Shown: positions 11,830 to 24,153, numbered from the stretch's first letter. The stretch: DNA of 64,000 nucleotides from Cheilinus undulatus (GCF_018320785.1 NC_054867.1:25795855-25859854); one strand, 5' to 3'. Translations and numbers: made by a program. Notes: generated by a model not told the origin, from the letters alone.

Positions 11830-13446
11830 TTAGGAGAAATTACGACATTCCAGTATTGGGACACAAAACTATTTGGTGAGCAAAAGTATTGGAACAGATA
11901 GAGCAGTAGATCAAAGTGAACAAGACTTAATATTTAGTAGAAAATTCTTTGCTTGCAAGCCTCTGACCCACTGACATCACCAAACTTTTACATTCTTCTT
12001 TTGTGATGCTTTTCCAGGCTTTCACTGCAGCCTTTTTCAGTTGTTCAAATCACATCTTTCCTGAAAATATTACGTCATAGCCTACTTAAGCCGTATGTGC
12101 GAGCCCTGCCAACACCATTAATGGCAGATTACATACATGATTGTGTCCGTGTCCTCTGATCCCTTACTACCACTGTGAGCAACAGATGTTTATGGAGAAC
12201 AGCGTTGCCAACATGTTCTTAGATCCGTAGTGGAGTGCAACCAGGAAGGCAGCCAGGAGAAGTCCATGGTCTTCTCTTCTGTCTCTGGTGCATTTCTGTG
12301 GCAGCACTACAGCGCCACTTACTAGCTGGCCTATACATCACAGCGTTTTCAGTTATTTTGAATGGTTTCATGATAGGTGGACATTTCTTGAAACTATGTC
12401 ATGTTCATGGAAAACTTTTTCAAAACAAAAATGTCGTTTTCATCTGTGTGGAGTCTAAAACCTTCATCCGCCAATCTAAAACCTTCCACTTCTTGCCCCT
12501 GATGAACTCCTTCATTGATTTGCCAGTGTGTTTTGGGTCATTATCTTGCTGCATGATGAAGGATCTCCCAATCAGTTTGGTTGCATCCTTCTTTAAATTG
12601 GCAGATAAAATGTTTCTGTAGACTTCTGAGTTTATTTTGCTGCTGCCATCATGTGTTACATCATCAGTGAAGACTAACGAGCCATGCGAGCCCAAACCAT
12701 GACATTATCTCCACTGTATTTCACAGATAAGCTTGTATGTCTGGGATCATGAACAGATGCTTTCTTTCTCAATTTTTTTTTTTTTTTTAGCTTTTCCATC
12801 ACTTTGGTAAAGGTTCATCTTTGTCTCATCAGTCAATAAAAAATTGTCCCAGAATTTTTTAAGTTTGTCTCTGTACTTTTTATTGACAAATTCCAGCCTG
12901 GCCTTCCTGTTCTTCCTGTTAATGAGTGGTTAGCATCTTCTGGTGTAGCCTCTGTACTTTGGTTTATGAAGTCTTCTGTGAACAGTAGATGGTGAAACCT
13001 TAACTCCTGTCCTCTGGAGGTTGTTGATGTGTGTAACAGTTTCAGGGTCTTTCTCTACAGCCTTACAATGTTTCTGTCATCAACTGCTGGTGTTTTCCTT
13101 GGTCTACCTGTACAGTGTCTGTTACTGAGGACACTAGTTGGTCAGACAGACATCCGAATGGTTTTACTGGCTATGACCAATGTTTGTGCGTTGGCTCTGA
13201 TTGATATTCACCTGTCTGTTACATGTTACAATACTTTTGCTCACATGAAAAATGGGTGGGTTCAAACAAAGAGTGCTATCTTCTAAGTTGTGTATCAGAT
13301 CCAGATGTAAATACCTGGAAATAAAGGATGAAGTGTTCATCTCTTGTCTCATATTCATCTTTTGATACAAAAGCAAATGTTTTCACTCTATAGCAGAAAT
13401 AAAGGAATCGGGTTCACTGTTCCAACACTTCTGGAGGGGAGTGTAC
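11830..13446 (-). mobile_element. Tc1-like transposon relic carrying an inserted repeat
   Basis: The right end, read inward on the minus strand, has 'tccagaagtgttggaacagt' and the left end has 'agcaaaagtattggaacaga', both typical of one fish Tc1-like family. Minus-strand fragments at 12420-12695 carry MQQDNDPKHT and a basic WKVLDW segment, the central part of a Tc1 transposase around the second catalytic Asp. The frame is broken. Sequence between about 12055 and 12460 is a foreign repeat related to the copy at 56.3-56.75 kb, and the Tc1 frame resumes after it at 'gccaatctaaaaccttccac'. Confidence 0.75.
12055..12460. repeat. Dispersed DNA-transposon-like repeat inserted in the Tc1 relic
   Basis: It shares 'gccacttac..gcctatacatcacagcg' and 'catgaaacc/attcaaaat' blocks with 56317-56751 in the opposite orientation, and its end reads CATCTGTGTGGAG. 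It also contains the contiguous form (near 12075-12105) of the sequence split by the hAT at 4295-5312. Confidence 0.55.
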
Positions 13447-14429
13447 ATTACCAAATAACTTATTAAAAAACATATTTAGCTAACAAGGATAATATGTTTT
13501 CTGAAGTGATATTAAGTCATCGTATTGTTCGTATTGTTCCACCATAAGGAATAATGTCTAGATAAATGGAAGAAATGGACAATGTTCATATTACAATGGA
13601 AAGATTAAACTGTTGAAAAGGTCATAGTAACAGATATTTCAGGGACAAGGACATTTAAAATTCTTGGTTTTAGTTTTGTTGTTTTATTGTCAGCCCTTTG
13701 CTCAAGAACTGAAAATCCATCATCTAACAAAATCTGTCTCACCAAAATTGATTAAACATCAGAATATCTGTGTTTAAAGTTTAAATTTTCATCTTGTGAT
13801 TTATATACCAGATAAATTACGGCGAATGTCTTTTTCTTTCCCATGACGAATGTTAGTGCCTCAGCAACTGTTAGCTAGAAAATTGCTTTTCCCCATGAAG
13901 ACATTGCAGCACAAAAATGTCCTAGCAGAGTTTCAAATCGAGAACTGCATGAGTAGTTTAAAGGAATCAAGAGTTAAGTTTTCTTCTGAGAATACTACTC
14001 ACCAGCACTTAGGTCAATATCAGCAGGAAGATGCAAGTTGCACATTTTTATCTTCGGATGCTGACGGGGCTGACACAAAATCAAAGTCCACAGCAGCTGC
14101 TTAAACATCCTGAGTTTAGAGTAAGTAAAAAAAATACGCTGCAGAAGAACATGCTTCCTTAAATAAAAACAAACACTCACCCATTTGTCTTTTATAAGTT
14201 AAAATGATTTGAAAATGTACGATACATTTAATTGGTAAGGTTACAAATGCAATTCACAAAGAAAAAAAGATAAAGAATCAGTAATATTAAAAATAACAAC
14301 AACTTCTACAAAACGTTTGGAAATGGACAAGACATGTCTTCAAAAAAGAAACTGAGTTACTCTGGGCAAAGGTGAAATAAAAAGCTCTTCAGCCCCCTCT
14401 GCAGTCCATTGTGGGGGTTTTATGAATTC
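13447..14429. other. AT-rich spacer, no gene recognised
   Basis: Short open frames only. No splice-bounded or family-like coding sequence was seen. Confidence 0.35.
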
Positions 14430-14713
14430 ACTCAGCTGTAATGCATCATACTCTCATAAACTCTTGATTTCTGTGCCTCCTTCTCAGAGGTTGCCATGTT
14501 TTATATTTTTGCTCCAACTCTTTGGAACTCTTTTCCATTGGGGCTAAGATCAGCAGAAACAGTTGATTTCTTTAAAAAGCAACTTAAGACCTACTTGTTT
14601 GGTCTGGCCTTTACTTAATCTGTTTTTGTGCACTGTGTATTCTCTTTTTGTACCTTTGCATTAATTGCTTGTGTTTCTTTTATCTCTTTGTCAAGCACTT
14701 TGTGACCTTGCTG

Positions 14714-14716
<3 letters not shown>
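14430..14716 (+). repeat. Probable 3' end of an L2-type LINE
   Basis: Contains 'tttggaactcttttccatt', 'cttaagacctacttgtttgg' and the terminal 'tgtcaagcactttgtgacct'. These are the usual 3' region of fish L2/Maui-like LINEs. It is followed directly by an (AT)n tract. The rest of the LINE is missing, consistent with 5' truncation. Confidence 0.55.

Positions 14717-14759
<43 letters not shown>
14717..14759. repeat. (AT)n microsatellite
   Basis: About 21 uninterrupted AT dinucleotides directly after the LINE 3' end, possibly grown from its tail. Confidence 0.9.
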
Positions 14760-14760
<1 letters not shown>

Positions 14761-15276
14761 TCTGCTGCTAGCTACTGATTGAAATGCACATGTTTTTGTT
14801 AAGGTGTGGGAAATAATTATCTTTAAAGTTGACCAATGCATTGACTTAAAACTTTTGGTGAAATTGAACAAACAGCTGCTGAATCTTTTGGTTCATTAAA
14901 ACTGAGGTATATGGAAAACACTGCATGCAGTGTGTGTTTGAATGGTACAAAAGATTTAGAGATGGTAGCAAGGTTGTCTAAGACAATGAACGTTCTGGGC
15001 GTCCATGCACTTTAAAAAACATCTGGAAGCATTTAACAGATTGAACAAATTGATTGATTTGATTGACAACTCAGTGTAAGAATGATTGCAGAAATGGATT
15101 ACATCGATAAAGGGACAATGCAACACATTTTGCATGAAATTTGCATATAAAAAATGTGTGTGCTACAGTTATCCCAAAACTTCTGACTCCTGGCCAAAAG
15201 GAAAAATGCGTGGAAATATTTGGGGACATTTTGGAACAAATTGAAAGAAACACAAATTCTTTAGAAGGAGTGATTA

Positions 15277-17869
15277 CGGTGCTGTGAAAAAGTATTTGCC
15301 CCCCTTCTGATTCCTGATTTTTTTGCATATTTATTACACTTAAATGTTTCAGATCATCAAACCAAATTTTAATATCTCACAAAGACCACCCAAGTAATAC
15401 AAAATGCAGTTTCTAAATGATTATTTAATTTATGAAGGGGGGGGATCCAAACCCATCTGGTCCTTTGTGAAAAAGTAATTGCCCCCCTTGTTAATTCATG
15501 AGTTAACTGTGGTTAACCACAGTTCTTGGAAGGCTAAATTCAATTTCACTGGCCACACCCAGGCCTGATTACCGCCAGATTTGTTGAATCAAGAAATCAC
15601 TGGAAGCTGTCAGACAAAGTGAAGTAGGCTACAAGAGCTCAAAAAGAAACACATCATGCCACGATCCAAAGAAATTCAAGAACAAATGAAAAAACAAAAT
15701 GATTGAAATCTACAATTCCAGAAAGGGTTAAAAAGCCATTTCCAAGGCTTTGGCACTCCAGCAAACCATGGTCAGAGCCATTATCCACAAATGGAGAAAA
15801 CTGAGAACAGTAGTTAACGTTCCCAGGAGTGGTTGGCCAACCAAAATAATAATAATAATAATAATAATAATATCTTGAATTTATATAGCACCTTTCAGGA
15901 AACCCAAGGATGCTTTACAAGAAACACATAAGACATGGACAAACAATGTTAGGGATAGGATGAGTGTAAGGGGTGGTTTAATGAAGACTGTAGGCTGTGG
16001 TGCTTGAGACATTTTTTGAAAATGTCCAGAGATGGAGCGCTACGGATGTCTGCAGCAAGAGTGTTCCAGAGGGTGGGAGCTGCAGCACTGAATGCACAGT
16101 CTCCATAGGTTTGGAGTTTGGTCTTGGGTATGGAAAGTAGGCCAGTGTCTGAAGACTGAAGGTTGCAGGATGGTGTGTATGGATGGAGGAGATCAGAAAG
16201 GTACTGAGGAGTCAGGGCATGGAGAGATTTGTATGTGAGGAGGAGAATTTTGTAGTTGATACGGGACTTGATAGGGAGCCAGTGAAGGTGGATGAGGGTC
16301 AGAGTGATGTGTTGCCAGGGTCTAGTGCAGGCAAGAAGTCAAGCGGCAGAGTTTCTGACAAACTGGAGCCTGTCCAGGGTTTTGCTCTGTACCCCGGACA
16401 GGACTCCATTGCAGTAGTCTAGATGGGAGGTTATGAAGGAGTGGATGAGGGTTTCTGCCACGGGGTCTGGAAGTGATGGTCGGAGTCTGGAGATGTTCTT
16501 GAGATGATAGAAAGCGGATCTGGTGACAGATTTTATGTGGGACTGGAAGGAGAGGGTGGAGTCCAGGATGACGTCCAGGTTTTGGACCTCGGAGGACAGA
16601 CAGATGGAGGTCCCGTCCACATCGAGCATGAGATCTCCAACCTTCCGCAGCAGTGCTTTTGGGGCCACAACCATGAGTTTTGTTTTAGTGCTGTTGAGTT
16701 TGAGTTGGTTTGAGGTCATCCAGGCTTTGATGTCATGGAGGCAGTTTACCAGAGAGTGGGGAGGGAGCTGAATGGATGGTTTTGTGCTGAGGTAGAGTTG
16801 TATGACTCCAAGAGTGCAATGAAGACTCATCCAGGAGGTCACAGAAGAATCCAGAATGACATCTGAAGACCTGTAGGCCTCACTGGCCTCAGTTAAGGTC
16901 AGAGTTCATGACTCAACCATAAGAAAGATACTGGGCAAAAATGGCATCATGTGAGAGTTCCAAGGCCAAAACCACTGCTGACAAAAAAGAGCACAAAGGC
17001 TCATCTCTCATTTGCCAATGAGCATCTTGATGATCCCCAAGACTTCTGGAGAAATATTCTGTGGACTGACCAGACAAAAGTGGAACTTTTTGGAAGGCAT
17101 GTGGCCCGTTACATCTGGTGAAAAAAACAAACAAACAAACAAAAAAACACAACATTTGATAGAAAGATCATGCCAACAGTCAAACATGGTGGTAGCAATG
17201 TGATGGTCTGGGGCTGCTTTGCTGCTTCAGGACCTGGACCACTTGCTGTGATTGATGGCACAATGAATTCTGCTGTCTACCAGAAAATCCTGTGGGCGAA
17301 CGTCCAGCCATCAGTTCCTGCCCTCAGGCTCAAGGGCGCTTGGGTTATGCAGCAGGACAACAACCCGAAACATACCAGCAAGTCCACCTCTGAATGGCTT
17401 AAAAAAACCCCCCAAAATTAAGGTTTTGGGGTGGCCAAGTCAAAGTTCGGACTTAAATCCAATTGAGATGCTGTAGTGTGACCTTAAACGGGCAGTTCAT
17501 GCTGGAAAACCCTCCAATATGGCTGAGTTAAAACAATTCTATGAAGAAGAGTGGGCCAAAATTCCTCCACAGTGATGCGAAAGACTCATCACCTGTTATC
17601 ACAAATGCCTAATTTCAGTTATTGCTGCCAAGGGTGGCACAACCTGTTATTAGGTTCAGGGGAAATTAGTTTTTCCACACAGGGTGAGATAGGTTTGGAT
17701 TTTTTTCCTTAATAAATAAAATCATCACATAGAAACTGCATTTAGTATTTACTTGGGTTGTCTTTGTGAAATATAAAAATTGGTTTGATGATCTGAAATG
17801 TTTAAGTGTGATAAATATGCAAAAAAAATCAGGAATCAGAAAGGGGGCAAATACTTTTTCACAGTACTG
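15277..17869 (+). mobile_element. Tc1-like transposon, interrupted by an L2 LINE
   Basis: Inverted ends carry GTGAAAAAGTATTTGCC at the left and its inverse 'ggcaaatactttttcacagt' at the right, inside longer terminal repeats (TTCCTGATTTTTTTGCATAT and inverse). TA flanks both sides (15275-15276 and 17870-17871). Interior plus-strand segments encode recognisable Tc1 transposase pieces: the helix-turn-helix region near 15657-15840 and, at 17170-17421, NVMVWGCFAASGPG, DGTMNSAVYQKIL and QQDNNPKHTSKS. Frameshifts, an A-rich tract near 17120 and the LINE insertion have destroyed the gene. Confidence 0.85.
15846..16803 (-). mobile_element. 5'-truncated L2-type LINE inserted in the Tc1 element
   Basis: On the minus strand the segment encodes the C-terminal part of a non-LTR reverse transcriptase: WMTSNQLKLNSTKTKLMVV, STLSFQSHIKSV, SAFYHLKNISRLRPSL, LIHSFITSHLDYCNGVLSG and LDRLQFVRNSAA. 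It then runs to a 3' end 'ggtgctatataaattcaaga' and an (ATT)n tail at 15846-15873. Tc1 sequence resumes at 'ctccaagagtgcaatgaaga' after 16803. The layout (3' tail, 5' truncation) is what target-primed insertion leaves. Confidence 0.8.
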
Positions 17870-18130
17870 TAAATGTAAAACTTGGACCTTTTTATACAAT
17901 TCTGAGACAAAAAGGCAGTTAATACATTTTAAAACACATGCACAACAAAGCAAGTCCAAATTCAAGGCTATGTTGATTTTTTCTTTGACATTTAGGCTAT
18001 AATTTTGGTGGAGTGGGTTCCAGAGAAATCAACGGTGAATCAACTCTATGACAAACAGGTTGTGGAAAATGGTTTAATTCTTCATCAAGACAACCGACCA
18101 GCTCACACTGAGAGACAGACTATGAGATGT

Positions 18131-19439
18131 GACATTGGTTTGTATCTTTGTTTTTTCAAAAATGTCTCTTCCTCATTTTAAACCTCTGGATACTTTGTGG
18201 TAGTTGTCCAGTTTTAGCTTTATGCATTATGTGTATTGTTTTGTGATCTACTAAGTCTGTAAATTTGAGTATATTTAGTTGAAGGAAAAAAAGATAAGCT
18301 GGCCCACCATTGTTTTTTTTGCTTATGATTCATATGGCTTTCTTTTGCAATAGAAAAAAAGAGTTTGTGTTTGTTTTTAAGTGTCACCCCAAACCTCTAA
18401 CACAGTACAGGAGGATGAGTGAGTAATAGAGTGACGTGATACTGGTTGAAATAATCAGCAGTGGAAAAGTGTACTGCACTCTCATTGACTGTCCCTATCT
18501 TTAATGCAAATACTGCAAGTTTCCAGCTACTGGCTTCAAGTGCAAACGTGCTGTATATTAAGTTTTCTTTCACACTGTCATGGGCACATTTGCCCTTAAA
18601 CAAGCATATTTTCTACGAAAGCATGCCTTGTTTTAGCAACAAAAAAAGAAACAGCAGACTTTTCTTCAACCCAAGATTTTTAGGTTTTTGACTTCTTCTT
18701 CAAGGAAATGTTGTTTCTCTGTAAGAGGAACCGTAGAAACATAGAACATGCCTTCTCTTCCCTTTTTACAAGAACTGATGCATGCTGATGTGGTTTGCAA
18801 ATCACTGACTAATGCAATATTGTGACCTGTCGAATGAGTCAACGCCAAAAGCTTCTCTGTCTTTTCCATATGTCTTAAACAGCCTTTTTTTCCCCACCCT
18901 AACCGTACAGACACTTTAACAGCTTTGGCTGTGGCAGGTGTTGTCCAGAAATTCAACTTAATTACATCTCAGACAAATTCTTGAAAATCATGGCCACATG
19001 TCAATAATGCTTATCAGAAACTGACTTGTAATACAAGGGAGAATTATCAAGATAGTACAAGTGCCCAATTTTCCTCTCTCCATATAGTGCATAATTTACT
19101 TAAAAATATGTTTTAAAATTAGTTTCTACTACCAAGAGCATGAATGCAAACGTCAACAAACCAAATTCCTCCTTATCGATTCAACTGCATTACAGGGCGT
19201 CTTTCAGGACTAAACGATCAACATACTCTGCAGGTAAACATATAATACATGGAGAAATTACTCAAACTTTGCTTTGATTCAAAAGTCCTCTTGCAATTGT
19301 GTTGAGTCTACCAGAGAAATACTCAAAAAAAGAAGTGGAATGAAATGAAGAAATAACGACCATGTGAGGAAATGAAATATATGAGGAAGCTGAATGTTCA
19401 GTTGTTGATATTTACTATCATATTGCTCAACATTGCAAA
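18131..19439. other. AT-rich spacer, nothing recognised
   Basis: No gene or bounded repeat could be supported. Confidence 0.35.
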
Positions 19440-19720
19440 AAACCCTTTAATGTCAAAGTGAAAACAGGTTTCAACAATGTCATGTTAATTAGATAAATAT
19501 ATATATGATGTTAAAAAAGTGGTTGCATAAATATTCACCCCCTTTAAAGTGACTGACCCTATTCCACACAAGTCCAGTCAACTGGTGCTAGTACTTTTAC
19601 AATTAGTGAAATGGATAGGTCTTGAGTCTGCCTGAAGATGGTTTAGGTTTACAGCGACCAACTAAAAGAGTAAAATGCATTCACAATACAGGCTACCTTG
19701 GTATGAAGAATGTGGCCATA
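19440..19720. repeat. Tc1-like transposon terminal fragment
   Basis: Contains 'aaatattcacccccttt', 'aagtgactgaccctattcc' and 'aattagtgaaatggatagg', the known end region of a fish Tc1-like family. Only one end was seen, with no transposase. Confidence 0.55.
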
Positions 19721-20109
19721 TGAGAAGTGCCATGGGCAATTGTTCCGCAGAGACTACTTTTACTCTGATAAGTATGTTTTACTTACAACGATCCCATAAT
19801 CTTACTTAGGCAGAATATTGTATGCAGGACTTTAGATTATCCCTAATGCCTGATTTTTTAGCAAAGACTGTAGCAAAATGGAAAAAAAAACTGACCACAT
19901 GAAAACTTGGACAAACAGGTGTACCCAGGAATTTCATCAAGTAGTGATTTCACTTAAATGTAATAAAACTGACCATCTCTGCTGCTGCTAAAACTGATGA
20001 TGCTGGCCACTATCACTTAAAGATGCAGTGCATCAGCTTGAAACACTGTTTATCAGCACCAATATGCTACAGCACAGATGTCAGAAAAGAAAGGAACATT
20101 CAAAATGAG

Positions 20110-20477
20110 TAGCTACCAGCATTGTCCTTTATTGATGATTAAATAAAACATTGGAACAAAGAAGATGAAATGAATTTTCTTAGTAAAAACCTGAAAAAAT
20201 ATACAATACCTTAACACCTATCATTTTTGATAAATATGCTTGATAAAATACTTAAACATTTATATCAAATGTAATATAAATATTGCAAAAACATTCAAAA
20301 TGTCAGTGGATAAAACAAATGTTATTCAAGTACAAAACAGAAATGCACAGTAAACAGAGGTGAAGTAGCACGTTTTAAGTCTTCACCCTGCAACAAGTAT
20401 GGTCAGGTTGAGAGTTAAATGACAACATTAAGTAGTGTAGGCACTTTAAGGGCTTCTGTGTTGATTCTGCATCCTGA
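20110..20477 (-). other. 3' UTR of the IL-19/20/24-like gene, AU-rich
   Basis: Downstream of the stop at 20478 the minus strand runs about 345 bases to AATAAA (plus-strand TTTATT at 20128-20133). The transcript would carry ATTTA pentamers at plus-strand TAAAT positions 20416-20420, 20277-20281, 20231-20235 and 20140-20144. AU-rich 3' UTRs that speed mRNA decay are usual in cytokines. Boundaries are inferred. Confidence 0.55.
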
Positions 20478-21808
20478 TTACGCCTGTGTTTTTTGGCCCT
20501 CCAGCCAATCCAGCACAGTATCCAGTTCTCCAACAGCTTTCTTGGCCGCCTGGTTGATCTCCAGCTGCTCGGAGAAAAGAAAGAGCAGGTTATTTAGCAA
20601 TGAGCAGAAGTGCAGTAAACACCCTTGTCTTCTGGGGAAAAAAAAAAACCCTGACAAACCTTTAGTAGAAAGTAATTACATAATTGAGAAAATAACTTGA
20701 AAATAGGTGAAAACTGGCCAAAAAAGCAGCAAAATGTGGGAAAATTGATAAAAAGCTATCTGGAATAGGACTACAAAGGACTTTATTGAACCACCCTATT
20801 CAAAATATGACAAGAAATAATGTGTTTTTTCAAATCAAGATTTAGAGCTTATTCATTTAAGATAATTAAAAACATATTCAGCATAAAACATTTCTGGCAT
20901 TTCAGGTAAGAGATGCTCATATTTAGGAGAGTTGCTCTGAACATTACATACCTTATTAAACTCAGCATGCAGGGAGTCGATTGTCCTCTGTGTCTCTTCT
21001 GCACATAGGCAGTGCTGGAAAATACAGAAAGCACCAATATTTATACACTGAATTGCTGTTTTTTTACTTGAGCACACCCAGCTGTTAAAGGTATTAATTG
21101 TTAACTTACACATTTATGTATATCTCTTCTGATGCTGACAAAGGCGTTGGCTAAAGCGCTGGAGCAGCGTTGCTGTTGTGGCTGAGAGGAGGCATAGTTG
21201 CTGAACACTCTCTCAATATAGAAGCGCAGCACAAGACGCAGGAAACAGCATGTCTGTCCCTCCTAATAAAAAAAAGACAAATAAAGGTCAGATAACGGCA
21301 GGGTTCACATACACATTATAACTGATATTCAAAATTTTAATCAGATAGAAGAAAGAACAGGCAACCTACAGTACATTTAAATAATACTCAGCGCTCACCT
21401 GAACATTCTTTATTAGTTCTTTATCCAGAAGTTTCACTCCGATCTCACTGTCTCCTGCTATCTGTAATGCAAGATTCAAATGAAAAAAGTCCATATTAGT
21501 TCTTGCAGGTTTTATTTATTTAAATGTGCCATACAGTGTTTTTGCTGTCCTCACTTTCTGTGTTTATTGACATCTGCATGTAATGCTAGAAAAGTCAACA
21601 TCTTTAGTTGACCTTTATGATGAATTTTAGATTGTGTCAAAATAAAACTTACCGCATTTAAGCGTATGTCAGCGTAATATTTGCGCAGTTCATGTATGTG
21701 AACACTGACAGAGCAAATGTCAAGACGCAGAGTCCCACTTTCCACTAATCCACTCAGAGAGCAGAGGAGGAAGAGCAGGCAGAGAGAGCAGCTGAGTGTC
21801 ATCTTCAT
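20478..21808 (-). CDS. il19l: IL-10-family cytokine, interleukin-19/20/24-like (complete, 5 coding exons)
   Basis: A secreted helical cytokine; family members signal through IL-20-type receptors and JAK/STAT3 in epithelial and innate cells. Coding exons on the minus strand: 21653-21808, 21399-21461, 21110-21262, 20952-21014 and 20478-20564 (156, 63, 153, 63 and 87 bases), all phase 0 with GT-AG introns, giving 173 residues. This five-exon phase-0 plan is the IL-10-family layout. Residues 1 to about 24 form a signal peptide (MKMTLSCSLCLLFLLCSLSG). The mature part has Cys32 (LRLDIC), the helix pair TCCFLRLVLRFYIERVFSNY with Cys78-Cys79, a Cys124/126/128 cluster (KCHCLCAEE), and the C-terminal signature KKAVGELDTVLDWLEG. 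Cys106 (QQQRC) is extra relative to the human proteins as I recall them. The start could also be Met3. Its exact IL-19, IL-20 or IL-24 orthology is not resolved, because the mammalian duplications are separate. The symbol follows zebrafish usage. Confidence 0.9.
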
Positions 21809-21832
21809 CGCTTTAGGTGTTTGGATGGAGAC

Positions 21833-22031
21833 CTAAAAGACACATTTTGTTTAAAATTCTATTACTGAGTCTTGTTTTTGTTCTGTTTCACAAGCAAGAA
21901 AATTATTATTTTTAGGAAAAAAGTCAATCAATCCCAAAGTCTAGAATGTATCTAAAAACATGGAAAAATACAAAGAATTTACAGGTTAATCACCCAGACC
22001 CTTAGCAGCATCATCAGTGTGAACACTCACC
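21833..22031 (-). other. 5' UTR intron and donor site of the cytokine gene
   Basis: On the minus strand a donor CAG|GTGAGT ends a non-coding exon at 22031. An acceptor (..tcttttag) at 21833-21834 starts the coding exon at 21832, 24 bases before the ATG. This gives a first exon of about 40 bases that is entirely 5' UTR. Confidence 0.6.
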
Positions 22032-22098
22032 TGTATGTCTGTAAATCTGCAGAGGAGTCCCAGGAGAGATGTGTCTCTGTGCCTCCATGCTGTCTCCT

Positions 22099-22126
22099 CT
22101 TATACTCCACTGAGGGGGATTTCACC
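22099..22126 (-). promoter_or_regulatory. TATA box and NF-kB-like site of the cytokine gene
   Basis: The minus strand reads GAGTATAAGAGG with the TATAAG at 22099-22104, about 70 bases upstream of the first donor. That would place transcription start near 22070-22075. Just upstream, plus-strand GGGGGATTTCACC (22114-22126) is close to the NF-kB consensus GGGRNWYYCC. A TATA box is strongly indicated by its position. The NF-kB site is a motif match only. A CRE/ATF-like TGATGTCATC also occurs near 22377. Confidence 0.5.
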
Positions 22127-24153
22127 AGGTACGGCACGGCACGCAGACACATACACACACATGCATAAACTGTACATGAACACAAATTGGTTTACAGGAG
22201 GAGGAAGTGTGGTGACATTTATGGAAATGCCAGCAGATGTTTCAATACTCGATTGGAACAAAAGACAAGGAATGATTGAGGATTTCCTCCTCTGTGACGA
22301 GTGGTTTGTAAAGAAACACCTTCACTCTTAGTGATGAAAGTCAGGCCACAATTATTGAATTAGTCATTCATGTGGATGATGTCATCACTCCTTGACAGTG
22401 TTAAACTATTGTTCCATGGTAAGAAGTAGCTTTTACATAATTGGACTGATACTTAATGGCCTTTTCTATTAAGGACGAATATTTTGTGTTCTTAGGCCAG
22501 GGGGTCCCAAAATTTTTAGCCCATGACCCCAAAACAACTCCTTACCTTAGTGTCTCACTAATTGTGACTTTGGGAACCTGTGCCTTAAACCTCAAACCTC
22601 AAAAAAATATACATGTTTAGATAAATATTGCATTTCATAAAATATTTTCTCTAAATCCTTACAGTGTACTCCCCCTCGCCTGAAGGAATTTCCTTGCTGT
22701 CAGTCTAGTCCTGATTGGAAACACCTACTGGACCTGCTCAGCTGCTTGTCTGGCCAAGCTTTACTTTCAGCAGCTGCTGAAAATGAACTTAAGAGTGCAA
22801 AGAATCATGAACAGGGAAGTCCAAGGTAAACTGGAAGAACCTGTACCATGGGAAAATATAAAACCATGAAGAAGTGTCAATAGTTTTTTAAAAAAGGAAA
22901 CAGGGAAGCGCAGAATTTCCAAATATTGCTCCAGGACACATAACCAGGCTACATGTTAAAAATATCTGTGAAGAATTTGCAGCTCAGGAATGTTTGACTA
23001 TTATTTCTGAACACAAGAGGTCGTTAAAAACCGTGTTATGCAAGTCTCAAAGACTTAAAGTGGCTAATATGTCAGTTGACTTTATGGTTTTAATTTTTTT
23101 TCTTTTCTGCGTTTGTCACTCATTTACATGGGAGCATATTTCTGTCATAATTTCAATTTAAGTTTTTTTCTTTAGAATGGCCTGACTTTCATATTTTTTT
23201 TTCTTTTTTAAGTGGCAGAAATAGGCTACTATACAAGAATGCCAAATACTGGACTATGCTTTTGTACAACTGAAGTTCTAAACACATCCTCAAACACCGT
23301 TTTGCCGCTAGTGCCTGGGAGAGCCGCTGACACTGCTTCAAGGGGATGAAAATAGCCGGTTGCCATGGTTTCAGTGGTGCAGCCTAACTGAAGCTAGATA
23401 TCCTTTGCTGGAGAAAATAGTACAGTGTAAGTTTTCTTGAGTTTTGGTATCGTTATGATCCATTGATTCAGATGTTTTTGTTGCTAGCTGCTGCTGGTGT
23501 TAGCGCTTTGCTAACTTTAGCCTGTTGGCATTTGCCTGAACATCTAAGCTAACAGCTTTACCACAGGCTAGCAAGCTCACAAAACTTTGGCTAGCCTAAT
23601 TGAGTTTATTTCATTGTTTTCTCACTATTACTTTGAGGAAGTTACTACTGCTAATATACTGCAAATGTTATTATATTTTAGTTGATTTTATGAGTAAAGA
23701 GACCACCATGTAGGCTACATTATTAATCATAAATGTTGTCGTTTAATGGTTTGTATCGTAGGTTACATGAAGCTCATTTACGTCTACAGCTGAGCTTTGT
23801 GTTAACTAGATGAAGATTATCCACCACAAACAAGGATTAATTATTTAACACTTTCATAAATCACCTGAGTCATACTTTCTATATTAAATAAATACATTAA
23901 TTTCAAGTTCAGGTGCATGATACAAATAAAAGACCTGTATTAAAATGAATTGGATAGAAAAACCATGGATGAACACACACTGCAAAGAAAACCTAAGAAA
24001 AACTTTATTTATGGGATTTATGTAGTAATTTGAATGGGTTAAAACATAAAACAGGATCAATTGATCAAAAAAGTTTTACTTTTATTATTTATACAAGGCT
24101 TCTTTATACAGAAGAATAATATACAGAGAACTTATAAGACAACAGAAATAAAT
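22127..24153. other. Upstream region of the cytokine gene and spacer
   Basis: Contains a short hAT-like remnant near 22495-22590 and a slightly CpG-richer patch near 23290-23430 with a donor-like CAGT|GTAAGT at about 23427 on the plus strand. No coding exon was recognised. The donor-like site could end an untranslated first exon, but nothing confirms this. Confidence 0.3.

Larger units (their letters stand above)
14770..18130 (+). mobile_element. mariner transposon relic split by a Tc1 element
   Basis: The left part (about 14770-15276) encodes, with several frame breaks, a mariner-like N-terminal region (FEWYKRFRDGSK, then PKLLTPGQKEKCVEIF). The right part (17870-18130) continues with TWTFLYNSETKRQ, KSKFKAMLIF and, in another frame, LVEWVPEKSTVNQLYDKQ and LILHQDNRPAHTE. 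These match the order of mariner transposase blocks around its catalytic acidic residues. A Tc1 element sits between the halves. Multiple stops and frameshifts make it inactive. The outer ends are not clearly delimited. Confidence 0.7.

Noticed and set aside
12235-12621. 128-codon plus-strand open frame
   Set aside because: It spans the junction of a dispersed repeat with the reverse strand of a Tc1 transposase, so it is an artefact of repeat sequence.
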